Shown here in pieces: positions 54,919-63,813 of a stretch of DNA of 64,000 bases. The stretch is from Clostridia bacterium (GTDB lineage: Bacteria; Bacillota; Clostridia; Lutisporales; Lutisporaceae). The DNA lies in contig DASPIR010000033.1 of NCBI GenBank assembly GCA_035628995.1, forward strand, positions 204,772 to 268,771, in the 5' to 3' direction. Each line of letters starts with the position of its first letter. Positions within the stretch are counted from its first letter, which is position 1. Both the position numbers and the translations under genes were made by a program. The notes beneath the pieces are model-generated. The model worked only from the letters and a program-made list of their open reading frames with translations, did not search any database and was not told the origin of the DNA.

Positions 54919-56703
54919 TTAGAAATCGGTCTTATTTTGAGAATTAATATTGTATTCTTTAAGTTTCCTATAAAGGGAGGCTCTGCTGATCGATAACACA
55001 TTTGCAGCCATTACCTTTCCTTTGGTGGTATAACCATATTTGTTAAGTGCTTTGATTATTTCATTCTTTTCAAGGAAATCTAGTGAATTAATATTTAAAG
55101 GCATATCCATTTTATCAGAGCGCTCTATCTTATCCTTTATATCATTATATGTTACTCTTTCTCCCAAACATATACAGCATATATATTCTATGATATTTTG
55201 AAGCTCCCGTACATTACCTTTCCATTCATGATTACATAAAGCTTCAATTGCCTCTTCATCCAAGGATTTTTTAGGTACTCCCATTTTTGAACAGTAAAGA
55301 TTCATGAAAAATTCTATAAGCAGTGGAATATCCGACTTTCTCTCTCTAAGAGGAGGAAGTCTTAAGTTTATTACATTCAACCTGTAATATAAATCTTCGC
55401 GGAACAATTTACTATTTACCATCTGCTCCAGATTCTTATTTGTTGCAGCTATTACTCTGACATCTATCTGTATGGGATGTGTGCCTCCTATCCTTTCAAC
55501 TTCATTTTCTTGCAGCACCCTCAAAAGCTTGGCCTGAAGGTGCAGAGGTATGTCGCCTATTTCATCCATGAAAAATGTGCCTCCGTTTGCAAGCTCAAAC
55601 TTGCCGGGTTTCCCCATCTTCCTAGCTCCGGTGAATGACCCGCTTTCATAACCGAACAGTTCCGATTCAAGGAGTGACTCGGGTATGGCAGCACAATTTA
55701 CCGGTATAAAGGGTGCAGAACCGTCAAACATGCAGTTATGAATGGCACGGGCGAAAAGTTCCTTACCTGTGCCGCTTTCGCCTGTTATCAAAAGGTTTGA
55801 TTTTACCTTTGAGGTTTTGATTGCCACATTTATTGTATCCTTTATAAGACGGCTCTCACCGATAATATTATTGAATGTGATACGCTGATTGGCATGTACC
55901 TTTTTATAGATAAGAGGGTTTAGCTTTATGTCTTCAACAAGCACCATTACCGCCCCCTCAAACTTGTCATTTATTGTGATTGGGCTGAAGGAGCACTGGA
56001 AAGACTCACTGCCGTTCTTAAATTTTACTTCTGTAAACTCAATATTGTTACTGTTCTTGAACTCTTCGATATTCATATTGTCTTCAATTACATCTTTAAT
56101 GTTCATGCCCAAAAAACTATTTTTAGGATTACCGGTCAAGTTTAATACCGACTGGCTGGCATTAAGTATTGTCCCTTTATTATCAATAAGCATCAGCCCA
56201 TCGGATATTGATGAGAATATCTGATTTAGTTGACTGCTGTTCAGTTCCAACCGGTCAATATATTCCTGTTCCTTTATTTTTGATGCAAGCATCTGTCCAA
56301 TATTGGTCAGAAAATCCATCAATGATTGCTTCTTTGAAATAAGCATTTCAAGTTGGATATCGTTTAAACATATCAATGATATGGCACCTAAAACTTTTCC
56401 GCTGTCAATTATAGGTACGGAGATCAACCCTTTTTCCTTATCTTTTTCCGGGCAATTGAACCTGTTGCCGCAGTTAATGCAAGTGTTTTTACTTTCAGGA
56501 CTTTCAATTACACAGCCTTTCCCGCTTTGGACTACTCTACTGGTATATGTCCGATCATGTAACTGCTGTCCAATTGTATTTTTATAACCTGCTGTACCGG
56601 CAATTCTGGTAAGATTGTAGTCTATTATCGTTACTTCCACATTTAATATTACGGATATGGTTTCGGCACATTTTTGAGCAAAATCTATTATACTCTTTAA
56701 CAT
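54919..56703 (-). CDS. Sigma-54-dependent transcriptional activator (GAF-like, PAS, AAA+, Fis HTH)
   Basis: 594-residue enhancer-binding protein. Residues 1-140: GAF-like sensor with a cysteine group (Cys64, Cys75, Cys78, Cys84 in NTCINCGNRFNCPEKD) that could bind metal or an Fe-S cluster. About 150-260: PAS. AAA+ domain: Walker A GESGTGKE at 308-315, GSFTGA at 355-360 (the sigma-54 contact loop, with Ser for the usual Ala), Walker B FFMDEIGD at 377-384. C-terminal Fis-type helix-turn-helix ISRASLYRKLKEYNI. No receiver domain, so it senses a ligand or redox state directly. Likely targets are larA, the aminotransferase and, via the repeat, korDABC-sucCD. Confidence 0.93.
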   Translation of the reverse strand: MLKSIIDFAQKCAETISVILNVEVTIIDYNLTRIAGTAGYKNTIGQQLHDRTYTSRVVQSGKGCVIESPESKNTCINCGNRFNCPEKDKEKGLISVPIIDSGKVLGAISLICLNDIQLEMLISKKQSLMDFLTNIGQMLASKIKEQEYIDRLELNSSQLNQIFSSISDGLMLIDNKGTILNASQSVLNLTGNPKNSFLGMNIKDVIEDNMNIEEFKNSNNIEFTEVKFKNGSESFQCSFSPITINDKFEGAVMVLVEDIKLNPLIYKKVHANQRITFNNIIGESRLIKDTINVAIKTSKVKSNLLITGESGTGKELFARAIHNCMFDGSAPFIPVNCAAIPESLLESELFGYESGSFTGARKMGKPGKFELANGGTFFMDEIGDIPLHLQAKLLRVLQENEVERIGGTHPIQIDVRVIAATNKNLEQMVNSKLFREDLYYRLNVINLRLPPLRERKSDIPLLIEFFMNLYCSKMGVPKKSLDEEAIEALCNHEWKGNVRELQNIIEYICCICLGERVTYNDIKDKIERSDKMDMPLNINSLDFLEKNEIIKALNKYGYTTKGKVMAANVLSISRASLYRKLKEYNINSQNKTDF

Positions 56704-56864
56704 AAATAATCACTTCCAATGATAGAATATTTTGCAAATATGCTTATAACTATTAAAAAAACGAGCCAGATAAACCTTCAGGTTCAGCAATTCCAATGTC
56801 TTTAGATTCTTTCAGCAAACCTTAAATACTTTATACACATCACTTACTACTTCATAATATACCT

Positions 56865-58115
56865 TTATCGTGTCGCTTCCGGCAGTGTAGACCCCCCATA
56901 GGGCATTACAATTACCTTTGCATCGTCTCCCAATACTTTAAATGCCTCTATCAATGCTTCATCAACACTCTTGAATGGCTCAAGGAATATGTTCCTCACA
57001 AACTCCTCATCCAGGTCGGATACTAAAAACACTCTCGTATTTTTAAGAACCATCGCTATAGCAGCTGCTTTATGCCCGCCAAGCTCGAATTTTTTCTGTA
57101 TATTTGTAATCATTGTTTCAGTAGAATCCGAGGTAGTCATCCATCTTTCAAAAGTATGCTCTCCCAGTCCTTCCTTGCAGGACGCCAAAAGTATTATTAT
57201 ACCTCCGTCCTTTACGGCATACTTGGCATTATCCAGTGCCTTTTGTGCTTGGTAGAGATTAATGTCCTTCGGATATCCTCCGGAAGATACTACAACAATG
57301 TCGCCCTTTTGAGGAATCGAAATCTTATAAAGCTTATCCAAGAAGCGGCAGCCTTCCCTATGCGCATCGATGTAGTGGCCTGCAACAGCCTTTATAATAG
57401 TCTTTTTCTCATCCAGAACGACATTGAGTATAAAGTCAATTTTTACGAACTTAGCCGCTTCATCTATATCACACCTTACGGGGTTACCGCATATTGCCCC
57501 AGCCTTGGCTTCGTCCCTTACCATCATACTATGATTTGCCTGGATTGCCTCCCTTGTGCAAACACCGGGCATTATGGCTTTGGCTCCTCCGCTGTATCCG
57601 GCAAAATAATGATACTCTATATTTCCCAGGCATATTCTCCTGTCAGCCTCAACCACTGGTTTGAACACGCTCAACGGTGTGCCGGAAGATGTTGTCCCCA
57701 AGCTTATGCAGTCATTGATATCCAAATCGATGCAGTCGATTTTTTCATATATCTTCTCACCGACCAGGTACTTCTTCTCTTCTTCAGTATGCTTTCTGTG
57801 GCTTCCGAGGGCAAAAACAACTTTTATATCTTCATCCTTTACGCCTGCCTCGTATAATTCCTCCAAAAGTACCGGAAGCACTACCTTAGTCGGCATTGGC
57901 CTGGTAATATCGCTAGTTATTATTACAATTTTTTCCCCCTGATTGACAATATGCTTAAGCCTTTTAGAAGAAATAGGGTTTAAGAGTGCTCTCTTAACCT
58001 CCTCTTCTCCTGTCTTATCCGCAGCTACCATATTAGGTTCAAGCACAGCAAGCAGGTTTTTATCTTCAATATCAAATTCCGCATTCTGTTTTCCGAATCC
58101 AAGTGAAAATTTCAT
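56865..58115 (-). CDS. larA: LarA-family nickel-dependent lactate/2-hydroxyacid racemase
   Basis: 416 residues. Residues for the nickel-pincer cofactor are in place: His106/His109 in LGSHRKHT, His169 in EYHYFAGYSGGAKAIMPG, Lys179 in the same stretch, and His195 in QANHSMM. The cofactor makers LarB, LarC and LarE are not in this window and must be elsewhere if the enzyme works. Many LarA homologues act on 2-hydroxyacids other than lactate. The sigma-54 activator gene follows by about 160 nt. Confidence 0.9.
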   Translation of the reverse strand: MKFSLGFGKQNAEFDIEDKNLLAVLEPNMVAADKTGEEEVKRALLNPISSKRLKHIVNQGEKIVIITSDITRPMPTKVVLPVLLEELYEAGVKDEDIKVVFALGSHRKHTEEEKKYLVGEKIYEKIDCIDLDINDCISLGTTSSGTPLSVFKPVVEADRRICLGNIEYHYFAGYSGGAKAIMPGVCTREAIQANHSMMVRDEAKAGAICGNPVRCDIDEAAKFVKIDFILNVVLDEKKTIIKAVAGHYIDAHREGCRFLDKLYKISIPQKGDIVVVSSGGYPKDINLYQAQKALDNAKYAVKDGGIIILLASCKEGLGEHTFERWMTTSDSTETMITNIQKKFELGGHKAAAIAMVLKNTRVFLVSDLDEEFVRNIFLEPFKSVDEALIEAFKVLGDDAKVIVMPYGGSTLPEATR

Positions 58116-58190
58116 TCCAATACCTCCATTAATGTAAAAAAACAGGGGTCATTAAACAATATACCCCAATTAAAGCTTACTTTCCGCATT

Positions 58191-58203
58191 TTGCAACGTG
58201 CAA
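58191..58203. promoter_or_regulatory. TTGCA-N3-TGCAA palindrome upstream of larA
   Basis: Perfect inverted repeat about 75 nt upstream of larA. It could be an activator-binding site. A sigma-54 promoter with correct spacing was not found next to it, so the role is open. Confidence 0.35.
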
Positions 58204-58217
58204 CCAATCCACAACCC

Positions 58218-58282
58218 AAAAAAGCTGTGCTATTATGTTCAAATACATAATAACACAGCAAAATATCATATACAACTTTCAG
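58218..58282 (-). terminator. 65-bp direct repeat with terminator, right copy
   Basis: Ends the ZIP transporter transcript: stem TGTTATTATGT / ACATAATAGCA and T run on the minus strand. Nearly identical to 38358-38422. Confidence 0.85.
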
Positions 58283-58291
58283 TATATATAT

Positions 58292-59029
58292 TTAAAAGCT
58301 TGTTGAAATAATTATACCGCATATCATTCCAACTATCATGGCAATTGTAGATATCCTTCCCTTGTAAATATTTTGAGTCTTTGGTATAAGCTCCCCGCAG
58401 GTTATATACAGCATTGCACCGCCTGCAAAGCTCAAGCAGAGGCAAATAAAGGTGTTTGATATTTCTCCCAGTAATTCCCCTATAAAAGCCCCAAACCCCA
58501 TCGGTATTCCTGCAAGTATTGTATAAACGAGTATCTTCAATCTGTTGATGCCGCCTAATTTAAGAGGTGCAGCCATTGCTATGCCTTCCGGCATATCATG
58601 GAAACCTATTACAATAGCAAGCCCCAAACCTAAATAATCACTGGCAGCAAAACCGGAGCCCACCGCAAGTCCTTCTGGGAAGTTGTGTATAGCAATTCCA
58701 ATGCCAAGCAGTATTCCACTTCTCACAAAATCAAAGCCGTCACTGTACTTATCGCTTATCCTCTCAGGTATGAAATGTTCTACTACAAGTATCATTCCCA
58801 CCCCAAGTACAATCCCCGCAAGGCTTATGTATACGCCCCCCATATCAAAGGCTTCAGGGAGCAGGTCAAAGCACACTACCGATATCATGATTCCGCTGGT
58901 AAACCCAAGAAGAATAGCCATAAATCTTTTTGTAGGATTTTTAAGAAACAGTGTAAATAAACCGCCGAGGCCGGTACCTATCATCCCGCACAGAAAACCT
59001 ATACAGGTCACAGCAAAAAGTCTGCTCAA
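58292..59029 (-). CDS. ZIP-family divalent metal transporter
   Basis: 245-residue membrane protein with about 8 helices. The two metal-binding helices carry IAIHNFPEGLAVG and VIGFHDMPEGIAMA, typical of ZupT/ZIP. It moves zinc, iron or manganese into the cytosol. It lies downstream of prfA; in Bacillus a metal transporter gene (mntP/ywlD) also occurs in the prfA-ywlC region. Confidence 0.93.
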   Translation of the reverse strand: MSRLFAVTCIGFLCGMIGTGLGGLFTLFLKNPTKRFMAILLGFTSGIMISVVCFDLLPEAFDMGGVYISLAGIVLGVGMILVVEHFIPERISDKYSDGFDFVRSGILLGIGIAIHNFPEGLAVGSGFAASDYLGLGLAIVIGFHDMPEGIAMAAPLKLGGINRLKILVYTILAGIPMGFGAFIGELLGEISNTFICLCLSFAGGAMLYITCGELIPKTQNIYKGRISTIAMIVGMICGIIISTSF

Positions 59030-59117
59030 TTTATTGCCCCCAATTCAAGAAAAACTTTGCTATAATTACTCTTTATATTTATATTCAAGAGGGGGATTAA
59101 TAGAACGATGCCTTCGG

Positions 59118-59300
59118 CATTAGGTTCGAGGTGCGTGGTTCGAGGTTCGGGGGGGAAGAATTACTTGAGTAGCTCTTCGCAGGTACAAAAAAGGTGCAGA
59201 TTTCTCCGCACCTTTTTGCTCTAACGGTACAGGCGAACACTGTTCGCCCCTACAACCGAAACCTCGAGACCTCGAAACCTCGAAACCTCGAAACCCCGGA
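59118..59300. repeat. Repeat cluster: GTTCGAGG units, terminator, palindrome copy 5, CCTCGAAA units
   Basis: GGTTCGAGGTGCGTGG units come first, then the prfA-side terminator, then copy 5 of the GGCGAACACTGTTCGCC motif (59230-59253) and five CCTCGAAA-type units. The flanking units are mutually inverted, so the whole 180 nt could fold. Confidence 0.8.
59187..59217 (-). terminator. prfA: Terminator after prfA
   Basis: AAAAAGGTGC / GCACCTTTTT stem, T-rich on both strands. Confidence 0.85.
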
Positions 59301-59307
59301 ACCTGAT

Positions 59308-60375
59308 TTATTCTACCCCTTTGAGTTTTTCAGCTTGCGCGCTTGTTATTAAAGCATCTATCATTCCATCGATGTCTCCATCCATAAAGGCATCCAACTG
59401 ATAAAGAGTCAATCCTATCCTATGATCAGTCACTCTGCCCTGAGGGAAATTGTATGTCCTGATTCTCTCACTTCTGTCGCCTGTCCCTACCTGGCTTTTT
59501 CTATCGCTTGCAATTTCAGCATTGTGTCTTGCTGTTTCCTGCTCCAGGAGCCTTGATTTCAATACCTTTAATGCCTTTTCCTTGTTTTTGAGCTGTGATT
59601 TCTCATCCTGGCAGATTACTACCAAGCCAGAAGGAATGTGTGTAATTCTTACCGCACTGTCTGTTGTATTTACGCTCTGTCCGCCGTGTCCGCCTGAACG
59701 GTAAACGTCTATCCTCAAATCATTGTTGTTGATTTGCACATCTACATCTTCGGCTTCAGGAAGCACCGCAACCGTTGAGGTTGATGTATGGATTCTGCCG
59801 CTGGCTTCGGTGGTCGGAATTCTCTGAACCCGGTGGGCGCCGCTTTCATATTTGAGTCTGCTGTAAGCACCCTTCCCATCTATTTCGAAGATGACCTCCT
59901 TATAGCCACCAATATCCGTGGCATTGGAGCTCAGCATTTCTATCTTCCAGCCCATTCTCTCGGCGTATCTCACATACATTCTGAACAGACTTCCCGCGAA
60001 AAGCGCAGCCTCATCACCGCCTGCAGCACCTCTTACTTCAACTATTACGTTCTTATCATCATTGGGATCCTTTGGAAGCAGCAGTATCTTAAGTTCCTCT
60101 TCCAATTTTGCCTTCTTCTCCTGCAGCTCGGAAAGCTCCAGGGTGATCATTTCTTCAAACTCTTTGTCAGGCTTATCCCCAAGCATTGCCTTTGAATCTT
60201 CTATACTCGAAAGTACTGCCTTGTACTCTTTAAAATTCGTAACAACAGGCTCCATACCTGCATGCTCTTTTACAAGCTTCTGCCACATGCTCTGGTCTGC
60301 AATTACTTCCGGATCGCTTATCTTATGGCTCAAATCTTCATATTTTTCTTCAATAAACTCCAGTTTATCCAGCAT
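59308..60375 (-). CDS. prfA: Peptide chain release factor 1
   Basis: About 355 residues, terminating translation at UAA/UAG. The GGQ motif is in [20 protein letters not shown], and the anticodon-like PxT sequence is in [13 protein letters not shown] chose the ATG 8 nt after GGGGAG; five extra codons upstream would include the ribosome site. prmC, whose product methylates the GGQ glutamine, lies just upstream. Confidence 0.97.
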   Translation of the reverse strand: MLDKLEFIEEKYEDLSHKISDPEVIADQSMWQKLVKEHAGMEPVVTNFKEYKAVLSSIEDSKAMLGDKPDKEFEEMITLELSELQEKKAKLEEELKILLLPKDPNDDKNVIVEVRGAAGGDEAALFAGSLFRMYVRYAERMGWKIEMLSSNATDIGGYKEVIFEIDGKGAYSRLKYESGAHRVQRIPTTEASGRIHTSTSTVAVLPEAEDVDVQINNNDLRIDVYRSGGHGGQSVNTTDSAVRITHIPSGLVVICQDEKSQLKNKEKALKVLKSRLLEQETARHNAEIASDRKSQVGTGDRSERIRTYNFPQGRVTDHRIGLTLYQLDAFMDGDIDGMIDALITSAQAEKLKGVE

Positions 60376-60396
60376 CCTATCACTCCCCATAAATAA

Positions 60397-61281
60397 CTAT
60401 AATCTGTTTCCCCATACGCATCTATCAAGCCCTGCCAGGTCCTTTTCAAGCTTTAAGCCGTCATAATAACCGCTCTCTTCCATGATATTTTTTACTTTAA
60501 CACCTTGATCATGTCCTATTTCAAATGCAAGTATGCCATTAGGCTTTAAAAACTCAGCACTCTCCTGCACAATTCTTCTATAGTATACAAGTCCGTCTCT
60601 GCCTCCGTCAAGAGCCAAATGCGGCTCATAGCCCCGAACACTTATTCCCAGCTCATTTATAACCGCACTTTCTATATATGGAGGGTTGGATACTATGATA
60701 TCAGTATTTCCAATAATTCCTTCCACCCTGATATTTTCAAATAAGTCACTCTTTATAGTGCATATTCGGCTCTCAAGTCCAAATTCCTTGACATTGGCAC
60801 TGCAGCATTCTAAAGCAATGTCAGAAATATCCGCAGCCCAGAGCCTTGCATCGGGTATATTCTTAGCAAGGCTTACTGCTATTGCACCGCTTCCAGTGCA
60901 CATATCAATTATATTAGGCTTTTCTATTCCCCCCGCCAGCTCAATAACCTTTTCTACAACTATTTCTGTATCGGCACGGGGTATCAGCACCCCTTCAGCT
61001 ACATGCAGCTCAAGTCCCATGAACTCCTGCCTGTTGACAATGTACTGCACAGGCTTGCCTTTGCTTCGCTCATCTATCAATCCTAAATAACCCTCGGCAG
61101 CATTCCCATCAACCATGTATTCCGACTGAGTTATAAGCTTTAACCGGTCAAAGCTCCTGCCGGATTGGTTCAGCGCATATACAAGCAGCACCTCTGCATC
61201 AAGTATTGGATTATCGGAATGCTCACACCTTTTCAGCACTCCGACGGCTTTTTTCAATAGCTCTCTTATGCTCTCCATCAC
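60397..61281 (-). CDS. prmC: Release factor glutamine methyltransferase
   Basis: 294-residue SAM-dependent methylase. PRADTE at 101-106, the SAM motif DMCTGSGAIA near 127-135 and the catalytic NPPY at 199-202 are clear. Modifies PrfA. Overlaps the DUF1385 gene by 4 nt. Confidence 0.96.
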   Translation of the reverse strand: MMESIRELLKKAVGVLKRCEHSDNPILDAEVLLVYALNQSGRSFDRLKLITQSEYMVDGNAAEGYLGLIDERSKGKPVQYIVNRQEFMGLELHVAEGVLIPRADTEIVVEKVIELAGGIEKPNIIDMCTGSGAIAVSLAKNIPDARLWAADISDIALECCSANVKEFGLESRICTIKSDLFENIRVEGIIGNTDIIVSNPPYIESAVINELGISVRGYEPHLALDGGRDGLVYYRRIVQESAEFLKPNGILAFEIGHDQGVKVKNIMEESGYYDGLKLEKDLAGLDRCVWGNRL

Positions 61282-62207
61282 CAGTTATCTGCCTCTGTGT
61301 CAACTACAAGAACATTTTTAAGCGCTTCAATGGCTACTTCCATCTGCTTGTCATCCGGCTCCCTTGTGGTTATCTTTTGCAGCCACATCCCTGGAGCCGA
61401 TACAATGCAGGATATCTTGCTCTGGCTCTTTCCTGCCCATTTGATTATTTCATAGGAAATGCCGGCTACAATAGGCATGAGTATAATCCTTATAGCAAGC
61501 CTCATCCATACCCCTGACCAACTAAACATTGAAAAAAGAAGTATGCTGACTATCATTACTATGAAAAGAAAGCTGGTACCGCACCTTGGATGCAGTCTTC
61601 CGAACTTCTTCACATTTTCTACAGTCAATTCTTCTCCATGCTCATAACAAAATATGGTTTTATGCTCTGCTCCGTGATACTCAAATACCCTTCTTATATC
61701 CTTCATTCTAGATACAGCAAGTAAATATCCAAGGAAAATAACTATTCTTACTATACCCTCAATTCCATTAAGTATAAGATTATTGGTGGTAAGATGCTTG
61801 AATACGTCGACAAGTACAGTAGGAAGCAATATAAAAAGTCCTACTGAGAATAATACTGAAATGACCACAGATATCCATATTATATTATTGCCCAAAAATT
61901 CATCAAACTTAGAAGGTTTCTTATTCTTTTCCTCTTCTTCCTCTTCGATAAAATCAGCAGAGTACATTAGAGATTTGACGCCCAAGACCATTGAGTCCAC
62001 AAATGCGTATACCCCTCTCAGAATAGGCATCTTGGATATTACCTTTCTATTGCCCTTTAGCTTTTCCTTTTTGACTATTATCTCTCCGTCAGGCTTTCGT
62101 ACCGCTATAGCATAATCCTCGGCACCCTTCATCATTACCCCTTCAATGACAGCCGCGCCGCCCACCGCCTTAGGTTTTATTCTACTTTCAGTGCTTAATA
62201 TTTTCAT
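61278..62207 (-). CDS. DUF1385 (YqhQ-like) membrane protein
   Basis: 309 residues with about four membrane helices in the middle. PKAVGGAAVIEGVMMKGAED near the N-terminus and YHGAEHKTIFCYEHGEELTV, LHPRCGTSFLFIVMIVSI are the conserved DUF1385 stretches. Function is unknown. Regularly found next to prmC/prfA in Clostridia. Confidence 0.92.
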   Translation of the reverse strand: MKILSTESRIKPKAVGGAAVIEGVMMKGAEDYAIAVRKPDGEIIVKKEKLKGNRKVISKMPILRGVYAFVDSMVLGVKSLMYSADFIEEEEEEKNKKPSKFDEFLGNNIIWISVVISVLFSVGLFILLPTVLVDVFKHLTTNNLILNGIEGIVRIVIFLGYLLAVSRMKDIRRVFEYHGAEHKTIFCYEHGEELTVENVKKFGRLHPRCGTSFLFIVMIVSILLFSMFSWSGVWMRLAIRIILMPIVAGISYEIIKWAGKSQSKISCIVSAPGMWLQKITTREPDDKQMEVAIEALKNVLVVDTEADNW

Positions 62208-62471
62208 ATTTTTTTACCTTTCAAAACAAACTAGTTTTTATAAAATCCTCATATAGTAGTATATCGTTACTTGATGCAATTTACAAGTGCAGAGAACGAT
62301 GCCCTCACTTATCGACATCATCTGATAAAATGTACATATTTATACGCAAATAGACAACAACTGTTATTTAAACCCATTTATTTTTATGTTAGAATATATT
62401 TTATACTAGTTAAATTATTCACTTATGTTTGCCCAATGTGAAAATCGCAGTAATTTCTGGGGGGAATAATT

Positions 62472-62972
62472 TTGGCAAGAGTGCTTGTAGTAGATGACTC
62501 ATCAATAATGCGGAGAAATCTGTCCTCAATACTTGTAAAAGCAGGTCACACCATTGTAGCAGAAGCCTCCAACGGCGAACTGGGTGCAAAAGAATACGAA
62601 AAGCATAAGCCCGATCTCGTAACGATGGACATAACCATGCCGGTGTTGGATGGCATTGGTGCTGTTAAGAAAATAATAAGCTTTGATTCAGAAGCTTTAA
62701 TAATCATGATAAGTGCTTTGGACCAGAAATTCATGGTATTGACTGCTATTCAGAATGGCGCCAGACATTACATCATAAAGCCCTTCAGCTCTGAAAAGGT
62801 GATAGATGTAGTAAATGAGGTGCTGAATTCTACCAAAATCAAATCTGCGGGAAAAGCGGACAAGCTCCCAGACAAGCAGCAAAAACCTACTAGTTCACTT
62901 AACAATACTATTACCGATATAAACAAGTCAATCAATAATATCAATGCTGCAATAAAAACGCTGGATACATAA
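62472..62972 (+). CDS. Orphan CheY-like response regulator with C-terminal tail
   Basis: 166 residues: receiver domain (1-120) with the acidic pair Asp8/Asp9, phospho-acceptor Asp53 in LVTMDITMPVLDG, Ser81 and Lys103. The last 45 residues are polar with an Asn/Ile-rich helix-like repeat (NNTITDINKSINNINAAIKT) and no DNA-binding domain. It starts with TTG after GGGGGGAA. No histidine kinase is adjacent. A chemotaxis or motility role is possible but unproven. The 264 nt between it and the DUF1385 gene hold divergent promoters. Confidence 0.88.
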   Translation: MARVLVVDDSSIMRRNLSSILVKAGHTIVAEASNGELGAKEYEKHKPDLVTMDITMPVLDGIGAVKKIISFDSEALIIMISALDQKFMVLTAIQNGARHYIIKPFSSEKVIDVVNEVLNSTKIKSAGKADKLPDKQQKPTSSLNNTITDINKSINNINAAIKTLDT

Positions 62973-63040
62973 ATTATCGAGAGCAAATAACTAAGATTCT
63001 TCGCTGCACTCAGAATGACAACGCTGCACTCAGAATATTT

Positions 63041-63076
63041 AAGAGCTTAATGCTGTAATAGCCTTAAGCTCTTTTA
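63041..63076. terminator. Shared terminator between the response regulator and tdk
   Basis: AGAGCTTAA / TTAAGCTCT arms with a 13-nt loop and T-rich ends, between two convergent genes. Just before it is a tandem CGCTGCACTCAGAAT pair. Confidence 0.75.
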
Positions 63077-63082
63077 TTTGCT

Positions 63083-63670
63083 CTATCTCTTTCCCGGAAC
63101 CTCATGGCACTTCCTGCATCTGGCTTCATAACTTTCCTTCGCTCCTACCAGTATTATCGGGTCGTTATAGTTTGCAGGCCTTCCATCTATTAATCTTTGG
63201 GTTCTTGTAGCGGGGTTGCCGCACGTTATGCATATAGCCTGGATCTTGTCCACAAATTCTGCAGCAGACATCAACTCCGGTGTCGGGCCAAAAGGCTCTC
63301 CTTTAAAATCCTGATCAAGTCCTGCAGCAATGACTCGTCTTCCCTCATCAGCAAGCTTTGTGCATATATCCACTATCTTTTTATCGAAGAACTGCACTTC
63401 ATCTATTGCGATGACCAATGCATCATCCTCAAGATACTTAAGTATATCATCAGCCTCTGAGATTTTTATTGCCTCAATCTTAATACCGTTATGGGATACT
63501 ACATGGTCAATTTCATAACGGTCATCTATGGAATGCTTGAAGACCTGCACCTTCTGTCTTGCTATCTTTGCTCTGTTTATCCTTCTTATAAGCTCCTCGC
63601 TCTTACCACTGAACATTGGCCCTACAATTACTTCAATCCATCCATGATCCTTCGGTCCGTACATAAACAT
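63083..63670 (-). CDS. tdk: Thymidine kinase
   Basis: 195-residue type II thymidine kinase. P-loop [15 protein letters not shown] at 16-30, Walker [13 protein letters not shown] with the catalytic Glu, and zinc cysteines in [14 protein letters not shown] and [13 protein letters not shown]. Found next to rpmE as in many Firmicutes. Confidence 0.96.
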   Translation of the reverse strand: MFMYGPKDHGWIEVIVGPMFSGKSEELIRRINRAKIARQKVQVFKHSIDDRYEIDHVVSHNGIKIEAIKISEADDILKYLEDDALVIAIDEVQFFDKKIVDICTKLADEGRRVIAAGLDQDFKGEPFGPTPELMSAAEFVDKIQAICITCGNPATRTQRLIDGRPANYNDPIILVGAKESYEARCRKCHEVPGKR

Positions 63671-63780
63671 AAGTCAACCCCCATATGTAATATAGTTTAC
63701 TTATATTCTACCATTTAGTCCAAAGCCTGTTAATATCTTTTTAATATATTTGTCGAAATTACTGGAGACACAAAAAAATA

Positions 63781-63810
63781 ATAGAGGTTAAAGATATCTT
63801 TAACCTCTAT
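63781..63810 (-). terminator. rpmE: Terminator after rpmE
   Basis: Perfect palindrome ATAGAGGTTAAAGAT / ATCTTTAACCTCTAT with T run on the minus strand, 3 nt after the stop codon. Confidence 0.9.
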
Positions 63811-63813
63811 GAA

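Larger units (their letters stand above)
54795..54958 (-). repeat. 164-bp direct repeat, right copy
   Basis: The probable parent copy: its upstream end is the real 3' end of the sigma-54 activator gene, followed by the terminator palindrome and the promoter. The left copy lies at 45097-45260, about 9.7 kb away. Confidence 0.9.

Noticed and set aside
57072..57857. 261-codon plus-strand frame inside larA
   Set aside because: Antisense to a gene with intact catalytic residues; composition is unlike a real protein.
58175..58215. Sigma-54 promoter for larA (TTGGTTGCACGTTGC)
   Set aside because: Spacing between GG and GC is 9, not 10, which sigma-54 does not usually tolerate.
63746..63760. TTTGTCGAAA, a match to a Spo0A box, upstream of tdk
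   Set aside because: Single short site near a housekeeping gene; expected by chance in AT-rich DNA.
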